From: Clostridiales bacterium
Lineage (GTDB): Bacteria; Bacillota; Clostridia; Lachnospirales; Lachnospiraceae
NCBI GenBank assembly: GCA_022770525.1
Contig: JALEHN010000005.1
Coordinates: 43,558-107,557, forward strand
Length of the DNA: 64,000 nucleotides
Reading direction: 5' to 3'
The notes beneath the pieces were generated by a model that was not told the DNA's origin, did no database searches, and saw only the letters and a program-made list of their open reading frames with translations. The position numbers and the translations under genes were made by a program. Within the stretch, counting starts at the first letter, position 1, and every line of letters begins with the position of its first letter. Shown here piece after piece: positions 40,194-49,417 of this stretch.

Positions 40194-43100
40194 AAAGTAT
40201 TGAAGTGCAGGGATTTAAGTCTTTTGCAAATAAAATGATTTTTAAGTTCGATAAGGGAATTACCGGTATTGTCGGGCCTAACGGCAGCGGAAAAAGTAAT
40301 GTTGCGGATGCTGTGCGGTGGGTACTCGGTGAACAGAGTGCAAAGCAGCTTCGCAGCTCCAAAATGGAGGACGTTATTTTTTCCGGTACCGAAACAAGAA
40401 AACCATTAGGCTTTGCATATGTAGCGATTACGCTGGATAACTCAGACCATAAGCTGGCTGTTGATTTTGATGAGGTGACCGTTGCGCGGCGTGTCTATCG
40501 TTCCGGAGAAAGTGAATATCTTATGAATGGAAGCCATTGCAGACTTAAAGACGTACAGGAGCTTTTTTTTGATACAGGTATCGGTAAAGAAGGCTATTCC
40601 ATTATCGGTCAGGGTCAGATTGATAAGATTTTAAGCGGCAAGCCTGAAGAACGTCGTGAGCTGTTTGATGAAGCGGCAGGTATTGTCAAGTTTAAAAAAC
40701 GGAAACAGGCTGCGGAAAAAAATCTGGAGGCGGAAAAACAAAATCTCTGCCGGGTCAATGATATCCTTACGGAACTGGAAAAGCAGGTAGGACCGCTGAA
40801 ACGTCAGGAAGAAACAGCAAGAATTTATTTAAAGCTTCGGGATGAGCTTAAAATATGCGATGTCAATTTATATCTGCAGGAATATACGCATATACGGAGT
40901 CAATTAAAAGAACTGGAAGAAAAGCAGAAAATTGTCACAGATGATCTTGCGGATACTTCAAAAGCTTATGAAGATATAAAAATTGAATACGAAAAACTGG
41001 AACAGCAGTTGGAGCTGTTTGATCATCAGATTGAAGAAAAAAGAAGTTCTGTCAACGATTACAGACTGAAAAAGGAAAAACTCGATGGTGAAGTCAAAGT
41101 TTTACATGAACAGACGAATTCACTCCGTACAGTTATAGACAACGGTAAAAAGCGAGTGGATGAAATCAAAAATCAGGTCGAAGAAAAGAACAAAGAACTT
41201 ACAGACTATATGGCTCAGAAAGCCGAAATTGATGCTCAGATTGACTGTCTTGACGACGCCCAGACAAAAGCAGACCAGGCACTGGAAGATATGAACAGCC
41301 ATGTTGCAAAAATCAGAGCGGCAATTGACGGTAAAAATGCCGATTTGATTGAGTATCTCAATGAAGCTGCCGGTGTTAAGGCAAAAATCGGACGATACGA
41401 CACGATGATCGATCAGATTAATATAAGAAAATCTGAGTTAAATCAGCGGCTGATTGTTTTAAAAAGTGAAGAAAATGAAAATTCGGATTCTGTGATGTCG
41501 TTTGAATCGGCACTTTCAGATAAAATGAAAGAAATAAGGGATTTTCAGGAAAAACAGAAAAATATGACGGAGACTGCCGAGAAAGTATCAAATCAGCTGG
41601 GTCAGACACGGCGAACGCTTGATTTAAAACAGCAGGAGTTTCATAAAATTAATTCAAAGTATCTGACGTTAAAAAATATCAGCGAGCGCTATGACGGTTA
41701 TGGCAGCAGTATCAAAAAAGTCATGGAAAGAAAAAGCGATACCCCGGGAATTATCGGTGTCGTGGCAGATATTATCCATGTGCAGAAAAAATTTGAGACT
41801 GCCATAGAAATTGCTCTTGGCGGCAGTATTCAAAATATTGTTACAGATAATGAGCAGACGGCAAAACAGATGATCGGTTATCTGAAAGCAAATAAACTGG
41901 GGCGTGCCACATTTTTGCCGCTGACCAGTGTACGGGGTAAGGAAGGTCAGATAAACGATGCTGTACTTCGTGAAGAAGGCGTGATCGGTCCTGCTGCAGA
42001 GCTTGTTTCCTTTGATAAAACTTACAACGGACTGATACAGTATCTTCTGGGGCGCATCGTAATCGTAGACCATATTGATCATGCATTAAATCTTGCAAGA
42101 AAGTATAAACATTCCCTAAGAATTGTTACACTTGAAGGTGATTTGTTGAGTCCCGGCGGTTCTATGTCCGGCGGTGCTTATAAAAATTCCGGCAACCTTC
42201 TTGGACGAAGCCGTGAGATGACGGAACTGAATGTGCAGATCGAACAGATTAAAAAAGAAATTACAGAATGCAATCAGCAGATTAATACGTTTCAGGATAA
42301 AAAAGCCGAGATCAAAAAATCTTCAGAGAAACTCCAGATCCGTTTGCAGGAGCTTTCACTTGAGGAAAATACGATACGCATGAATCTGAATCAGGCCAAA
42401 CAGGCTGCCGCTGACAGCGCGTCGGTACACCGGGAACTGGAAAAAGAGGAAAATGCATTAAAGCAGCAGATTCAGGAAATTCAGGTGACAAAAGATACCT
42501 TAAATGCATCACTCAAAGAATATGACAAGCTTCAGACAGACACACAAAAACTGATTGAAGAATTCAATGAAAGACTTAAGAAAGCTATTGATGAAACAAA
42601 GCGATTTTCCGATCAGACGGCGGATATACGTTTACAGGCCAGCGGATATCTTCAGAAAAATCAGTTTATTGTTGAGAATATCAAGCGTGTCCGCGGGGAT
42701 ATTTCAAAGCTTAATGATGAAGTCAAAAAGATCGAAGAGGATACATTAAGTTATAGAGATGAGGAAGAACAAAAGAATGCTCAGGTCAGAGCATGCGAAG
42801 ATAGTGCTTTAAAAATGATTCAGGTCATTGAATCTGATGAGCAAAGCTTAAAGTCTCTTCGTTTTCAAAGGGAAGAAATCAGTGTAACCCACAAATCCTT
42901 TTTCGCAAAACGGGAAGAAATATCAGAGCGAATCAGCGCTCTGGACAAAGAAAACTTCAGACTCACAAGCCAGATTGAAAAGCTTGATGAGCAAAAAACT
43001 TCCCGGAGCAATTATATGTGGGAAGAATATGAACTTACATACAACAGCGCCGCGCCGCTTCGTAATGAAGCTATGATTGAGATGGGCGCTTCGGCCCTTA

Positions 43101-43750
43101 AGAAAAATATCAATGAGCTTAAAACAAGAATACGCGGCCTTGGTCATGTTAATGTCAATGCTATTGAAGAATACAGGGCAGTCAGCGAGCGTTATGAATT
43201 GTTAAAGGCACAGCATGATGATCTTGTGGAAGCTGAAGGAAAGCTTTCGGATATTATTGAATCCCTTGATCAGGCCATGAGGGCGCAGTTTACTGAGAAG
43301 TTTAAAGAGATCCAGGTCAATTTTGATAAGGTGTTTAAAGAACTGTTTGGCGGCGGTAAAGGAACACTTGAATTAACCGAGGGCGAAGACGTGCTTTATG
43401 CCGGTATCAGGATTATTGCATCGCCTCCGGGAAAGAAGCTGCAGAATATGATGCAGATGTCCGGCGGGGAAAAGGCTTTGACAGCGATTGCGCTTTTGTT
43501 TGCCATTCAAAGTTTAAAGCCGTCACCGTTTTGTCTGCTTGACGAAATTGAAGCTGCCCTTGATGACGCCAATGTCAAACGTTATGCCCAGTATTTAAAT
43601 AAACTGACAGATGATACACAGTTCATTATCATTACACACCGCCGCGGAACAATGAATGCCGCAGATGTGTTATACGGTATAACGATGCAGGAAAAAGGTG
43701 TTTCGACACTTGTTTCTGTCAATCTTATTGACAGTAAACTCGATGATTGA
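40184..43750 (+). CDS. smc: Chromosome segregation protein SMC
   Basis: 1188 residues, full length. Head: Walker A GPNGSGKSN (32-40). Long coiled coils flank a hinge around residues 510-660 (GIIGVVADII ... GSMSGGAYKNSG). The C-terminal signature MSGGEKALTAIALLFA and Walker B FCLLDEIEAALDD are present. It compacts and segregates chromosomes with ScpAB. It overlaps rnc and is followed by the 138-bp repeat before ftsY. Confidence 0.98.
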   Translation: MYLKSIEVQGFKSFANKMIFKFDKGITGIVGPNGSGKSNVADAVRWVLGEQSAKQLRSSKMEDVIFSGTETRKPLGFAYVAITLDNSDHKLAVDFDEVTVARRVYRSGESEYLMNGSHCRLKDVQELFFDTGIGKEGYSIIGQGQIDKILSGKPEERRELFDEAAGIVKFKKRKQAAEKNLEAEKQNLCRVNDILTELEKQVGPLKRQEETARIYLKLRDELKICDVNLYLQEYTHIRSQLKELEEKQKIVTDDLADTSKAYEDIKIEYEKLEQQLELFDHQIEEKRSSVNDYRLKKEKLDGEVKVLHEQTNSLRTVIDNGKKRVDEIKNQVEEKNKELTDYMAQKAEIDAQIDCLDDAQTKADQALEDMNSHVAKIRAAIDGKNADLIEYLNEAAGVKAKIGRYDTMIDQINIRKSELNQRLIVLKSEENENSDSVMSFESALSDKMKEIRDFQEKQKNMTETAEKVSNQLGQTRRTLDLKQQEFHKINSKYLTLKNISERYDGYGSSIKKVMERKSDTPGIIGVVADIIHVQKKFETAIEIALGGSIQNIVTDNEQTAKQMIGYLKANKLGRATFLPLTSVRGKEGQINDAVLREEGVIGPAAELVSFDKTYNGLIQYLLGRIVIVDHIDHALNLARKYKHSLRIVTLEGDLLSPGGSMSGGAYKNSGNLLGRSREMTELNVQIEQIKKEITECNQQINTFQDKKAEIKKSSEKLQIRLQELSLEENTIRMNLNQAKQAAADSASVHRELEKEENALKQQIQEIQVTKDTLNASLKEYDKLQTDTQKLIEEFNERLKKAIDETKRFSDQTADIRLQASGYLQKNQFIVENIKRVRGDISKLNDEVKKIEEDTLSYRDEEEQKNAQVRACEDSALKMIQVIESDEQSLKSLRFQREEISVTHKSFFAKREEISERISALDKENFRLTSQIEKLDEQKTSRSNYMWEEYELTYNSAAPLRNEAMIEMGASALKKNINELKTRIRGLGHVNVNAIEEYRAVSERYELLKAQHDDLVEAEGKLSDIIESLDQAMRAQFTEKFKEIQVNFDKVFKELFGGGKGTLELTEGEDVLYAGIRIIASPPGKKLQNMMQMSGGEKALTAIALLFAIQSLKPSPFCLLDEIEAALDDANVKRYAQYLNKLTDDTQFIIITHRRGTMNAADVLYGITMQEKGVSTLVSVNLIDSKLDD

Positions 43751-43755
43751 TCTAT

Positions 43756-43787
43756 CTGAACAGTTACAAACTGTAGTAACTGTTCAG
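43756..43787. repeat. 12-bp inverted repeat CTGAACAGTTAC
   Basis: CTGAACAGTTAC, 8 bases, GTAACTGTTCAG. Its right arm overlaps the left end of the 138-bp element. Half copies lie at 11720 and 46641. Confidence 0.8.
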
Positions 43788-43915
43788 AGCCAACCTCCAA
43801 AATGCTTCGCATTTCGTCGGTGTGGCGTATCCGCCAAATAAAATTTCAAAAACAGTCTTAAAAATGCAAGTATTTTACGTCTGTTTTGTGAAATTTTGCT
43901 TGGCTCTGAACAGTT
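43778..43915. repeat. 138-bp palindromic element, copy 1 (before ftsY)
   Basis: Terminal inverted repeats AACTGTTCAGAGCCAA and TTGGCTCTGAACAGTT are perfect. Inside are an AAATGCTTCGCATTT hairpin, GGCGTATCCGCC, and a long AAAATTTCA...TGAAATTTT stem. Copy 2 at 51491 has the same length and differs at about 3 positions. MITE- or REP-like, non-coding. Confidence 0.9.
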
Positions 43916-43952
43916 GCAAACTGTAAATGAAATAGAAGAAAAGAGGAATGTT

Positions 43953-44897
43953 ATGTCAGAAGGAAAGAAAGGTTTTTTTTCGAGACTGGTATCAGGTCTT
44001 ACAAAAACAAGAAAAAGTATTGCCGCAGGGTTTGATTATATTTTCGGCGGATTTACAAAAATTGATGATGATTTTTATGAGGAACTGGAAGAAGTCCTTG
44101 TTATGGCCGATATCGGCATCCATACAACGGAAAAAATTATCGAGGATCTGAAAGAAAAAGTAAAGGAACAGCGAATTTCAGAACCCGCCCGGTGTAAGGA
44201 TTTACTGATTTCTTCCATTAAAGCACAGATGACGGTTGATGACCATGCTTATGATTTTGAAAATGAGAAAACGGTAATTTTAGTCATCGGTGTCAATGGC
44301 GTCGGCAAGACAACGACTGTCGGAAAACTTGCAGGTCAGTATAAAAATGTGGGCAAAAAGGTCGTTATGGCGGCTGCGGACACATTTCGCGCGGCTGCAA
44401 TTGAGCAGTTGACGGAATGGTCAAAACGTGCTAACGTAGATATCATTGCAGGTCAGGAAGGTTCTGACCCGGCAGCAGTCATTTATGATGCCATCGCCGC
44501 TTCAAAGGCAAGACACGCTGATATATTAATCTGTGATACGGCGGGCAGACTCCATAATAAGAAAAATCTGATGGCAGAGCTTGGAAAAATTAACCGTATT
44601 ATTGATAAAGAGTATCCGGAGGCCGTCAGAGAGACACTTATTGTACTTGACGGAACGACGGGACAAAACGCCCTTGCACAGGCGAAACAGTTTAAGGAAG
44701 TGGCTGATATTTCAGGCATAGTTCTGACAAAGTTAGACGGTACAGCCAAAGGCGGTATAGCTATTGCGATACAGTCAGAGCTTGGTGTACCGGTCAAATA
44801 TATAGGCATTGGCGAAAAAATCGATGACCTGCAGCGGTTTAATGCCGATGATTTTGTAGATGCTTTATTTAAACAGGAAGATAAGGAGACGACGTGA
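43953..44897 (+). CDS. ftsY: Signal recognition particle receptor FtsY
   Basis: 314 residues. It targets SRP-ribosome complexes to the membrane. NG domain: GVNGVGKTTTVGKLAG, DTAGRLHNK, LTKLDGTAKGG. The N-terminal acidic A-domain is short, as in many Firmicutes. ATG 43953 follows AGAGG; the frame extends back into the repeat but is not coding there. In Firmicutes it usually precedes ylxM-ffh; here ilvA sits between. Confidence 0.97.
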   Translation: MSEGKKGFFSRLVSGLTKTRKSIAAGFDYIFGGFTKIDDDFYEELEEVLVMADIGIHTTEKIIEDLKEKVKEQRISEPARCKDLLISSIKAQMTVDDHAYDFENEKTVILVIGVNGVGKTTTVGKLAGQYKNVGKKVVMAAADTFRAAAIEQLTEWSKRANVDIIAGQEGSDPAAVIYDAIAASKARHADILICDTAGRLHNKKNLMAELGKINRIIDKEYPEAVRETLIVLDGTTGQNALAQAKQFKEVADISGIVLTKLDGTAKGGIAIAIQSELGVPVKYIGIGEKIDDLQRFNADDFVDALFKQEDKETT

Positions 44898-44898
44898 A

Positions 44899-46116
44899 AT
44901 GTTAACATTGGACAAATTTGAGGAAGCTTCGGAACGTCTTGAAAAAGTACTGATGGGTACAAAACTTGTATACAGCGATTATTTTTCGAAGGCAACAGGC
45001 AATAAGGTTTATTTTAAACCTGAAAATATGCAGTATACAGGTGCGTATAAAATCCGCGGTGCTTATTATAAAATCAGCACATTGACTGAAGAAGAGAAGG
45101 CTAAAGGACTAATTACGGCTTCTGCCGGCAACCATGCTCAGGGTGTTGCTTATGCGGCATCTTTATTTGGAGCAAAAGCAGTGATTGTTATGCCGACAAC
45201 GACGCCTTTGATCAAGGTTAACCGTACTAAAAATTACGGCGCTGAAGTTGTTCTTTATGGAGATGTTTATGATGATGCCTGCGCTTATGCGCTCCGGCTA
45301 GCCGAAGAAAAGGGATATACATTTATACATCCGTTTGATGACGAGCAGGTGGCTACAGGTCAGGGGACAATTGCTATGGAAATTGTCAAGGAGCTTCCGA
45401 CAGTGGATTATATTCTTGTGCCGATCGGCGGCGGCGGGCTTGCAAGCGGTGTATCGACACTGGCCAAGCTTTTGAATCCGAATATCAAAGTCATCGGTGT
45501 TGAGCCTGCGGGCGCAAACTGTATGCAGGAATCTGTCAAAGCGGGACATGTTGTGACACTGCCTTCGGTGAATACAATTGCCGACGGTACAGCTGTTAAA
45601 ACGCCCGGCAGTAAAATATTCCCATATATCCAGAAAAATATTGACGACATTATTACTGTTGAGGATGATGAACTGATCGGCGCATTTCTTGATATGATTG
45701 AAAATCATAAAATGATTGTCGAAAATTCAGGACTTCTGACCGTTGGTGCGTTAAAGCATCTTAACGTTAAAGATAAAAAGATTGTTTCTATCTTAAGCGG
45801 CGGCAATATGGACGTGATTACGATGGCTTCCGTTGTTCAAAACGGTCTGATTCAACGCGGACGTATATTTACTGTATCTGTACTGCTTCCGGATAAGCCG
45901 GGTGAACTGGTAAATGTTGCGTCAGTGATTGCGAAGCTTCAGGGTAATGTGATCCGTCTTGAGCATAACCAGTTTGTCAGCGTCAACAGAAATGCCGCTG
46001 TGGAACTTGTTATTACAATGGAAGCATTCGGTCATGATCATAAAGAGAAAATTCTTTCTGAATTAAAGAAAGAAGGATACCGTCCGATATTAAAGGCACC
46101 GAAAGCAGTTTTTTAG
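44899..46116 (+). CDS. ilvA: Threonine ammonia-lyase with ACT domain
   Basis: 405 residues, PLP enzyme that converts threonine to 2-oxobutanoate. The PLP Lys is in TGAYKIRGAYYKI, the phosphate loop is SAGNHAQGVAY, and GGGGLASG follows. A C-terminal ACT domain (VSVLLPDKPGELVNVASVIAKL) indicates allosteric control. It begins one base after the ftsY stop, unusual for this neighbourhood. Whether it serves isoleucine synthesis or catabolism cannot be told. Confidence 0.93.
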   Translation: MLTLDKFEEASERLEKVLMGTKLVYSDYFSKATGNKVYFKPENMQYTGAYKIRGAYYKISTLTEEEKAKGLITASAGNHAQGVAYAASLFGAKAVIVMPTTTPLIKVNRTKNYGAEVVLYGDVYDDACAYALRLAEEKGYTFIHPFDDEQVATGQGTIAMEIVKELPTVDYILVPIGGGGLASGVSTLAKLLNPNIKVIGVEPAGANCMQESVKAGHVVTLPSVNTIADGTAVKTPGSKIFPYIQKNIDDIITVEDDELIGAFLDMIENHKMIVENSGLLTVGALKHLNVKDKKIVSILSGGNMDVITMASVVQNGLIQRGRIFTVSVLLPDKPGELVNVASVIAKLQGNVIRLEHNQFVSVNRNAAVELVITMEAFGHDHKEKILSELKKEGYRPILKAPKAVF

Positions 46117-46214
46117 CCGCATCAACCTTTAAGAATCATTATGATTTTAACAGCTGAATAACAAAAGTTTAAAGCTGCTGTTTAAAAATATTTATTGAAT
46201 TGTATAAAAAATAG

Positions 46215-46243
46215 TTGACAATTCAGCTTATATGCGGTAGAAT
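46215..46243 (+). promoter_or_regulatory. Promoter of ylxM-ffh
   Basis: TTGACA (46215-46220), 17-bp spacer, TAGAAT (46238-46243). Confidence 0.85.
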
Positions 46244-46277
46244 ACCACCTGTAAAGTAAAAGTACTTGACAGGTGGT
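46244..46277 (+). promoter_or_regulatory. Hairpin covering the ylxM ribosome binding site
   Basis: Arms ACCACCTGT (46244-46252) and ACAGGTGGT (46269-46277), extended by AAGTA/TACTT around an AAAG loop. The right arm contains the AGGTGGTG ribosome site. It starts at the expected transcript 5' end, so it would lower translation unless opened. Confidence 0.7.
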
Positions 46278-46284
46278 GCTTTTT

Positions 46285-46644
46285 GTGGATAAGATATTGG
46301 AACAATCTTTACTCTATGATTTTTACGGTGAGCTTTTAACTCAGCACCAGAAATCCATCTATGAAGATTTTGTACTCAATGATTTATCGTTGGGGGAGAT
46401 TGCCGAGGAGAGAAATATCAGCAGGCAGGCTGTCTATGATATTGTTAAGCGGTGTAAAAAACAGCTGGAAGGTTATGAGCAGAAGCTTCACTTATTGGAA
46501 AGATTTACAAAGGTTAAAGAAAGCGTCGAAAGTATCCATGCGAAAGCAGAAGAGATATTACAGGAACCGGAGAATACAAAAAGGCGGTTTGAATGTGCCA
46601 GAGAAATTGAAGTATTATCCGGAGAAATCATTGATGTGCTGTAA
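46285..46644 (+). CDS. ylxM: SRP-associated HTH protein YlxM (UPF0122)
   Basis: 119 residues. LYDFYGELLTQHQKSIYEDFVLNDLSLGEIAEERNISRQAVYDIVKRC is the sigma-region-4-like HTH of the YlxM/p13 family. Encoded before ffh in most Firmicutes and thought to act in the SRP pathway. GTG 46285 is the likely start, 6-7 bases after AGGTGGTG; GTGs at 46273 and 46276 fall inside that site. Confidence 0.9.
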   Translation: MDKILEQSLLYDFYGELLTQHQKSIYEDFVLNDLSLGEIAEERNISRQAVYDIVKRCKKQLEGYEQKLHLLERFTKVKESVESIHAKAEEILQEPENTKRRFECAREIEVLSGEIIDVL

Positions 46645-46774
46645 CTGTTCAGAACAGGTCGAATCACTTGCTGATGCGACCGTAAGAACATGATTCAGGT
46701 GTGAGCAAACCCCATCGGCGCAGCCGATTTTCATGGGTTTGCGAATCGTATCTGTGAAGGTACTGAACAGATAC
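46643..46774. repeat. Structured repeat-like element between ylxM and ffh
   Basis: Begins with the AACTGTTCAG end of the 138-bp family, then has different contents: GCAAACCC...GGGTTTGC enclosing ATCGGC-GCA-GCCGAT (46702-46741), and ATCGTATCTGT/ACAGATACGAT (46744-46774). Non-coding. Not an SRP RNA: no conserved 4.5S core. Confidence 0.6.
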
Positions 46775-46804
46775 GATGTGTTGTAATAAAGGAGGCGTTT
46801 GACA

Positions 46805-48154
46805 ATGGCATTTGAAAGCTTATCGGAAAAACTCCAGAATGTTTTTAAAAACTTAAGAGGCAAGGGAAGGCTGTCAGAGGCTGATGTTAAGGCCGCTTTA
46901 AAAGAAGTAAAGATGGCACTGCTTGAAGCCGATGTTAACTTTAAAGTTGTAAAGCAGTTTATAAATTCTGTTCAGGCACGCGCTGTCGGTCAGGATGTCC
47001 TGACAAGTCTTACACCGGGGCAGATGGTAATTAAAATTGTTAATGAAGAAATGATTTCTCTGATGGGCAGCGAGACAAAAGAGCTTGAATTAAAACCGTC
47101 CAGTGAAATTACTGTGATTTTGATGGCAGGTCTTCAGGGTGCAGGTAAGACGACAACAACAGCAAAAATCGGCGGCAAGATGAAGCAAAAAGGCCGCAAG
47201 CCTTTACTGGTTGCCTGTGATGTCTATCGTCCCGCAGCGATTAAACAGCTTCAGGTCAATGGAGAAAAGCAGGGGGTTCCTGTATTTGCCATGGGTGACA
47301 GACAAAATCCTGTGGATATAGCAAAAGCGGCAGTTGAGCATGCAAAGTCCAATGGTTTTAATGTGGTGATTCTCGATACTGCAGGCCGCCTGCATGTTGA
47401 TGAGGATATGATGAATGAGCTGAAAAATATCAAGGCAGCGGTGAGTGTTGACCAGACAGTGCTTGTCGTTGATGCGATGACAGGTCAGGATGCAGTCAAT
47501 GTGGCAAAATCATTCAATGAAATCGTAGAAATCGATGGTGTGATTCTTACAAAGATGGATGGCGATACAAGAGGCGGTGCGGCATTATCGATCCGTGCTG
47601 TCACAGGAAAGCCTATTTTATACGTCGGCATGGGTGAGAAGCTGTCTGATCTTGAGCAGTTTTACCCGGACCGTATGGCTTCGAGAATCCTTGGTATGGG
47701 CGATGTCCTTTCATTGATCGAAAAAGCGGAAGCAAGTATTGATGCCGATCAGGCCAAAGAATTGACAAGGAAGATTAAAAAAGCCGAATTCGGTTATGAT
47801 GATTTCCTTACATCATTAAATCAGATTAAAAGTATGGGAAATCTCACAGACATTCTGGCCATGATTCCGGGCATGAATGCTTCGGCTTTAAAAAATGTCG
47901 ACATTGATGAAAAGCAGATGAAACGCACAGAAGCGATTATCCTGTCGATGACACCTGAAGAAAGAGGCAATCCGGATCTTATTAATCCGTCAAGAAAGCA
48001 GCGCATTGCAAAAGGTGCCGGTGTTGATATTACAGAAGTGAATAAACTGACAAAACAGTTTGATCAGATGAAAAAAATGATGAAGCAGTTTTCAGGACAG
48101 ATGTCTGGAAAGGCTGCAAAGCGGGGCAGATTTAAAATGCCTTTCGGATTTTAG
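46805..48154 (+). CDS. ffh: Signal recognition particle protein Ffh
   Basis: 449 residues. GTPase NG domain: GLQGAGKTTTTAKIGG, DTAGRLHVDE, LTKMDGDTRGG. Methionine-rich M domain at the C terminus (MKKMMKQFSGQMSG) binds SRP RNA and signal peptides. ATG 46805 has GGAGG 8 bases upstream; TTG 46799 is too close. Confidence 0.98.
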   Translation: MAFESLSEKLQNVFKNLRGKGRLSEADVKAALKEVKMALLEADVNFKVVKQFINSVQARAVGQDVLTSLTPGQMVIKIVNEEMISLMGSETKELELKPSSEITVILMAGLQGAGKTTTTAKIGGKMKQKGRKPLLVACDVYRPAAIKQLQVNGEKQGVPVFAMGDRQNPVDIAKAAVEHAKSNGFNVVILDTAGRLHVDEDMMNELKNIKAAVSVDQTVLVVDAMTGQDAVNVAKSFNEIVEIDGVILTKMDGDTRGGAALSIRAVTGKPILYVGMGEKLSDLEQFYPDRMASRILGMGDVLSLIEKAEASIDADQAKELTRKIKKAEFGYDDFLTSLNQIKSMGNLTDILAMIPGMNASALKNVDIDEKQMKRTEAIILSMTPEERGNPDLINPSRKQRIAKGAGVDITEVNKLTKQFDQMKKMMKQFSGQMSGKAAKRGRFKMPFGF

Positions 48155-48246
48155 TAAACAAGTCGTTAAGTACAGAGGCTGTCTTCCAGATAAGTTCTGA
48201 CTATATAAATTATTAATATGTAAACATTTTTAGGAGGTATACTACA

Positions 48247-48492
48247 ATGGCAGTTAAAATCAGATTAAAGAGAATGGGTAAGAAAAAAGCACCTTTTTAT
48301 AGAATTATCGTTGCTGATTCAAGAAGCCCAAGAGATGGTCGTTTCATCGATGAAATCGGTACTTACGATCCGTCTTCAGAACCAAGCGCAGTAAAGGTTG
48401 ACGAAGAAGCAGCTAAAAAATGGCTTGCTAACGGTGCTCAGCCAACTGAAACAGTTGCTAAATTATTTAAGAGTGCAGGCATTTCTAAATAA
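48247..48492 (+). CDS. rpsP: 30S ribosomal protein S16
   Basis: 81 residues: [40 protein letters not shown] is diagnostic. AGGAGG precedes the ATG. It belongs to the rpsP-khpA-rimM-trmD-rplS block. Confidence 0.99.
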   Translation: MAVKIRLKRMGKKKAPFYRIIVADSRSPRDGRFIDEIGTYDPSSEPSAVKVDEEAAKKWLANGAQPTETVAKLFKSAGISK

Positions 48493-48513
48493 TATCACTA
48501 ATGAGGTGATTCG

Positions 48514-48744
48514 ATGAAAAATTTAGTAGAAGTAATTGCAAAAGCACTTGTAGATCATCCGGAGGAAGTTATTGTCACTGAAACAGAGAGCGATAAATCA
48601 ATCGTCATCGAGCTTAAAGTGGCACAGGAGGATATGGGCAAGGTCATTGGCAAACAGGGACGCATTGCAAAAGCAATCAGAACTGTTGTTAAGTCTGCCG
48701 CTTCCAAAGATGAACGAAAAGTTATTGTTGAAATTTTACAGTAA
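48514..48744 (+). CDS. khpA: KH-domain RNA-binding protein KhpA
   Basis: 76 residues. KH motif GKVIGKQGRIAKAIRTVVKSAA. KhpA works with KhpB (Jag) as a global RNA binder affecting cell division in Firmicutes. It lies between rpsP and rimM, the conserved position. Confidence 0.95.
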   Translation: MKNLVEVIAKALVDHPEEVIVTETESDKSIVIELKVAQEDMGKVIGKQGRIAKAIRTVVKSAASKDERKVIVEILQ

Positions 48745-48825
48745 TGTATCGAAAGCATTGATGTGCTGATACCGGACTGCCGTCATGTATACGGCGTATG
48801 GTTTCAAGTGAAGCAGATACATTTA

Positions 48826-48862
48826 AGACCCTGAAAACCGTCTGGCTTTTGGGGTTTTGTTT
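48826..48862 (+). terminator. Possible weak terminator before rimM
   Basis: An imperfect CCCTGAAAA/TTTTGGGG stem followed by TTTTGTTTT. May cause partial termination inside the operon. Confidence 0.4.
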
Positions 48863-48894
48863 TAGTTTGCGATTGCAGGCAGAATGGAGATTAT

Positions 48895-49407
48895 ATGGAA
48901 AAGTATTTGCGTGTGGGAACGATTGCTTCGACCCATGGTATCCGCGGAGAAGTTAAAGTATTTCCGACGACTGATGATATGAATCGTTTTAAATTTTTGA
49001 AGAAGTGCGTTCTGGACACAGGTCGCGAATATATCGAATTGGAAGTGGAAGGCGTTAAATTCTTCAAACAGTTTGCTATTTTAAAGTTTAAGGGCTATAA
49101 CAGCATTAATGATATAGAAAAGTACAGGGGCAGAGATTTGCTGGTGGACAGAGAAAATGCCGTGCCGCTTGAGGAAGATGAATATTTTATTGCTGATCTG
49201 ATCGGCTTAAAGGTTGTGACTGACGAAGGTGAAGAATTCGGACATATTACAGATGTCCTTCAGACCGGTGCCAATGATGTGTATGAGATTGAAGCATTAG
49301 ACGGTAAATCTTATCTGTTCCCGGTAACGAGAGAGTGTATTCTTAATATCGATCTTGAAACATCGGTTGTCACAGTACACATTCTTCCGGGACTTCTGGA
49401 TCTATAG
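48895..49407 (+). CDS. rimM: 16S rRNA processing protein RimM
   Basis: 170 residues. N-terminal [17 protein letters not shown] and C-terminal PRC-barrel with [29 protein letters not shown]. Assists 30S head assembly. It ends 10 bases before trmD. Confidence 0.96.
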   Translation: MEKYLRVGTIASTHGIRGEVKVFPTTDDMNRFKFLKKCVLDTGREYIELEVEGVKFFKQFAILKFKGYNSINDIEKYRGRDLLVDRENAVPLEEDEYFIADLIGLKVVTDEGEEFGHITDVLQTGANDVYEIEALDGKSYLFPVTRECILNIDLETSVVTVHILPGLLDL

Positions 49408-49417
49408 GAGGCATACT

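Noticed and set aside
43896..43952. Upstream TTG starts extending ftsY (and rbgA at 51609) into the repeat
   Set aside because: Both extensions read the same MLGSEQLQ from the repeat end, lack a ribosome site, and add no family similarity.
46643..46774. SRP (4.5S-like) RNA gene beside ffh
   Set aside because: The hairpins lack the conserved SRP core and promoter; they fit the repeat family better.
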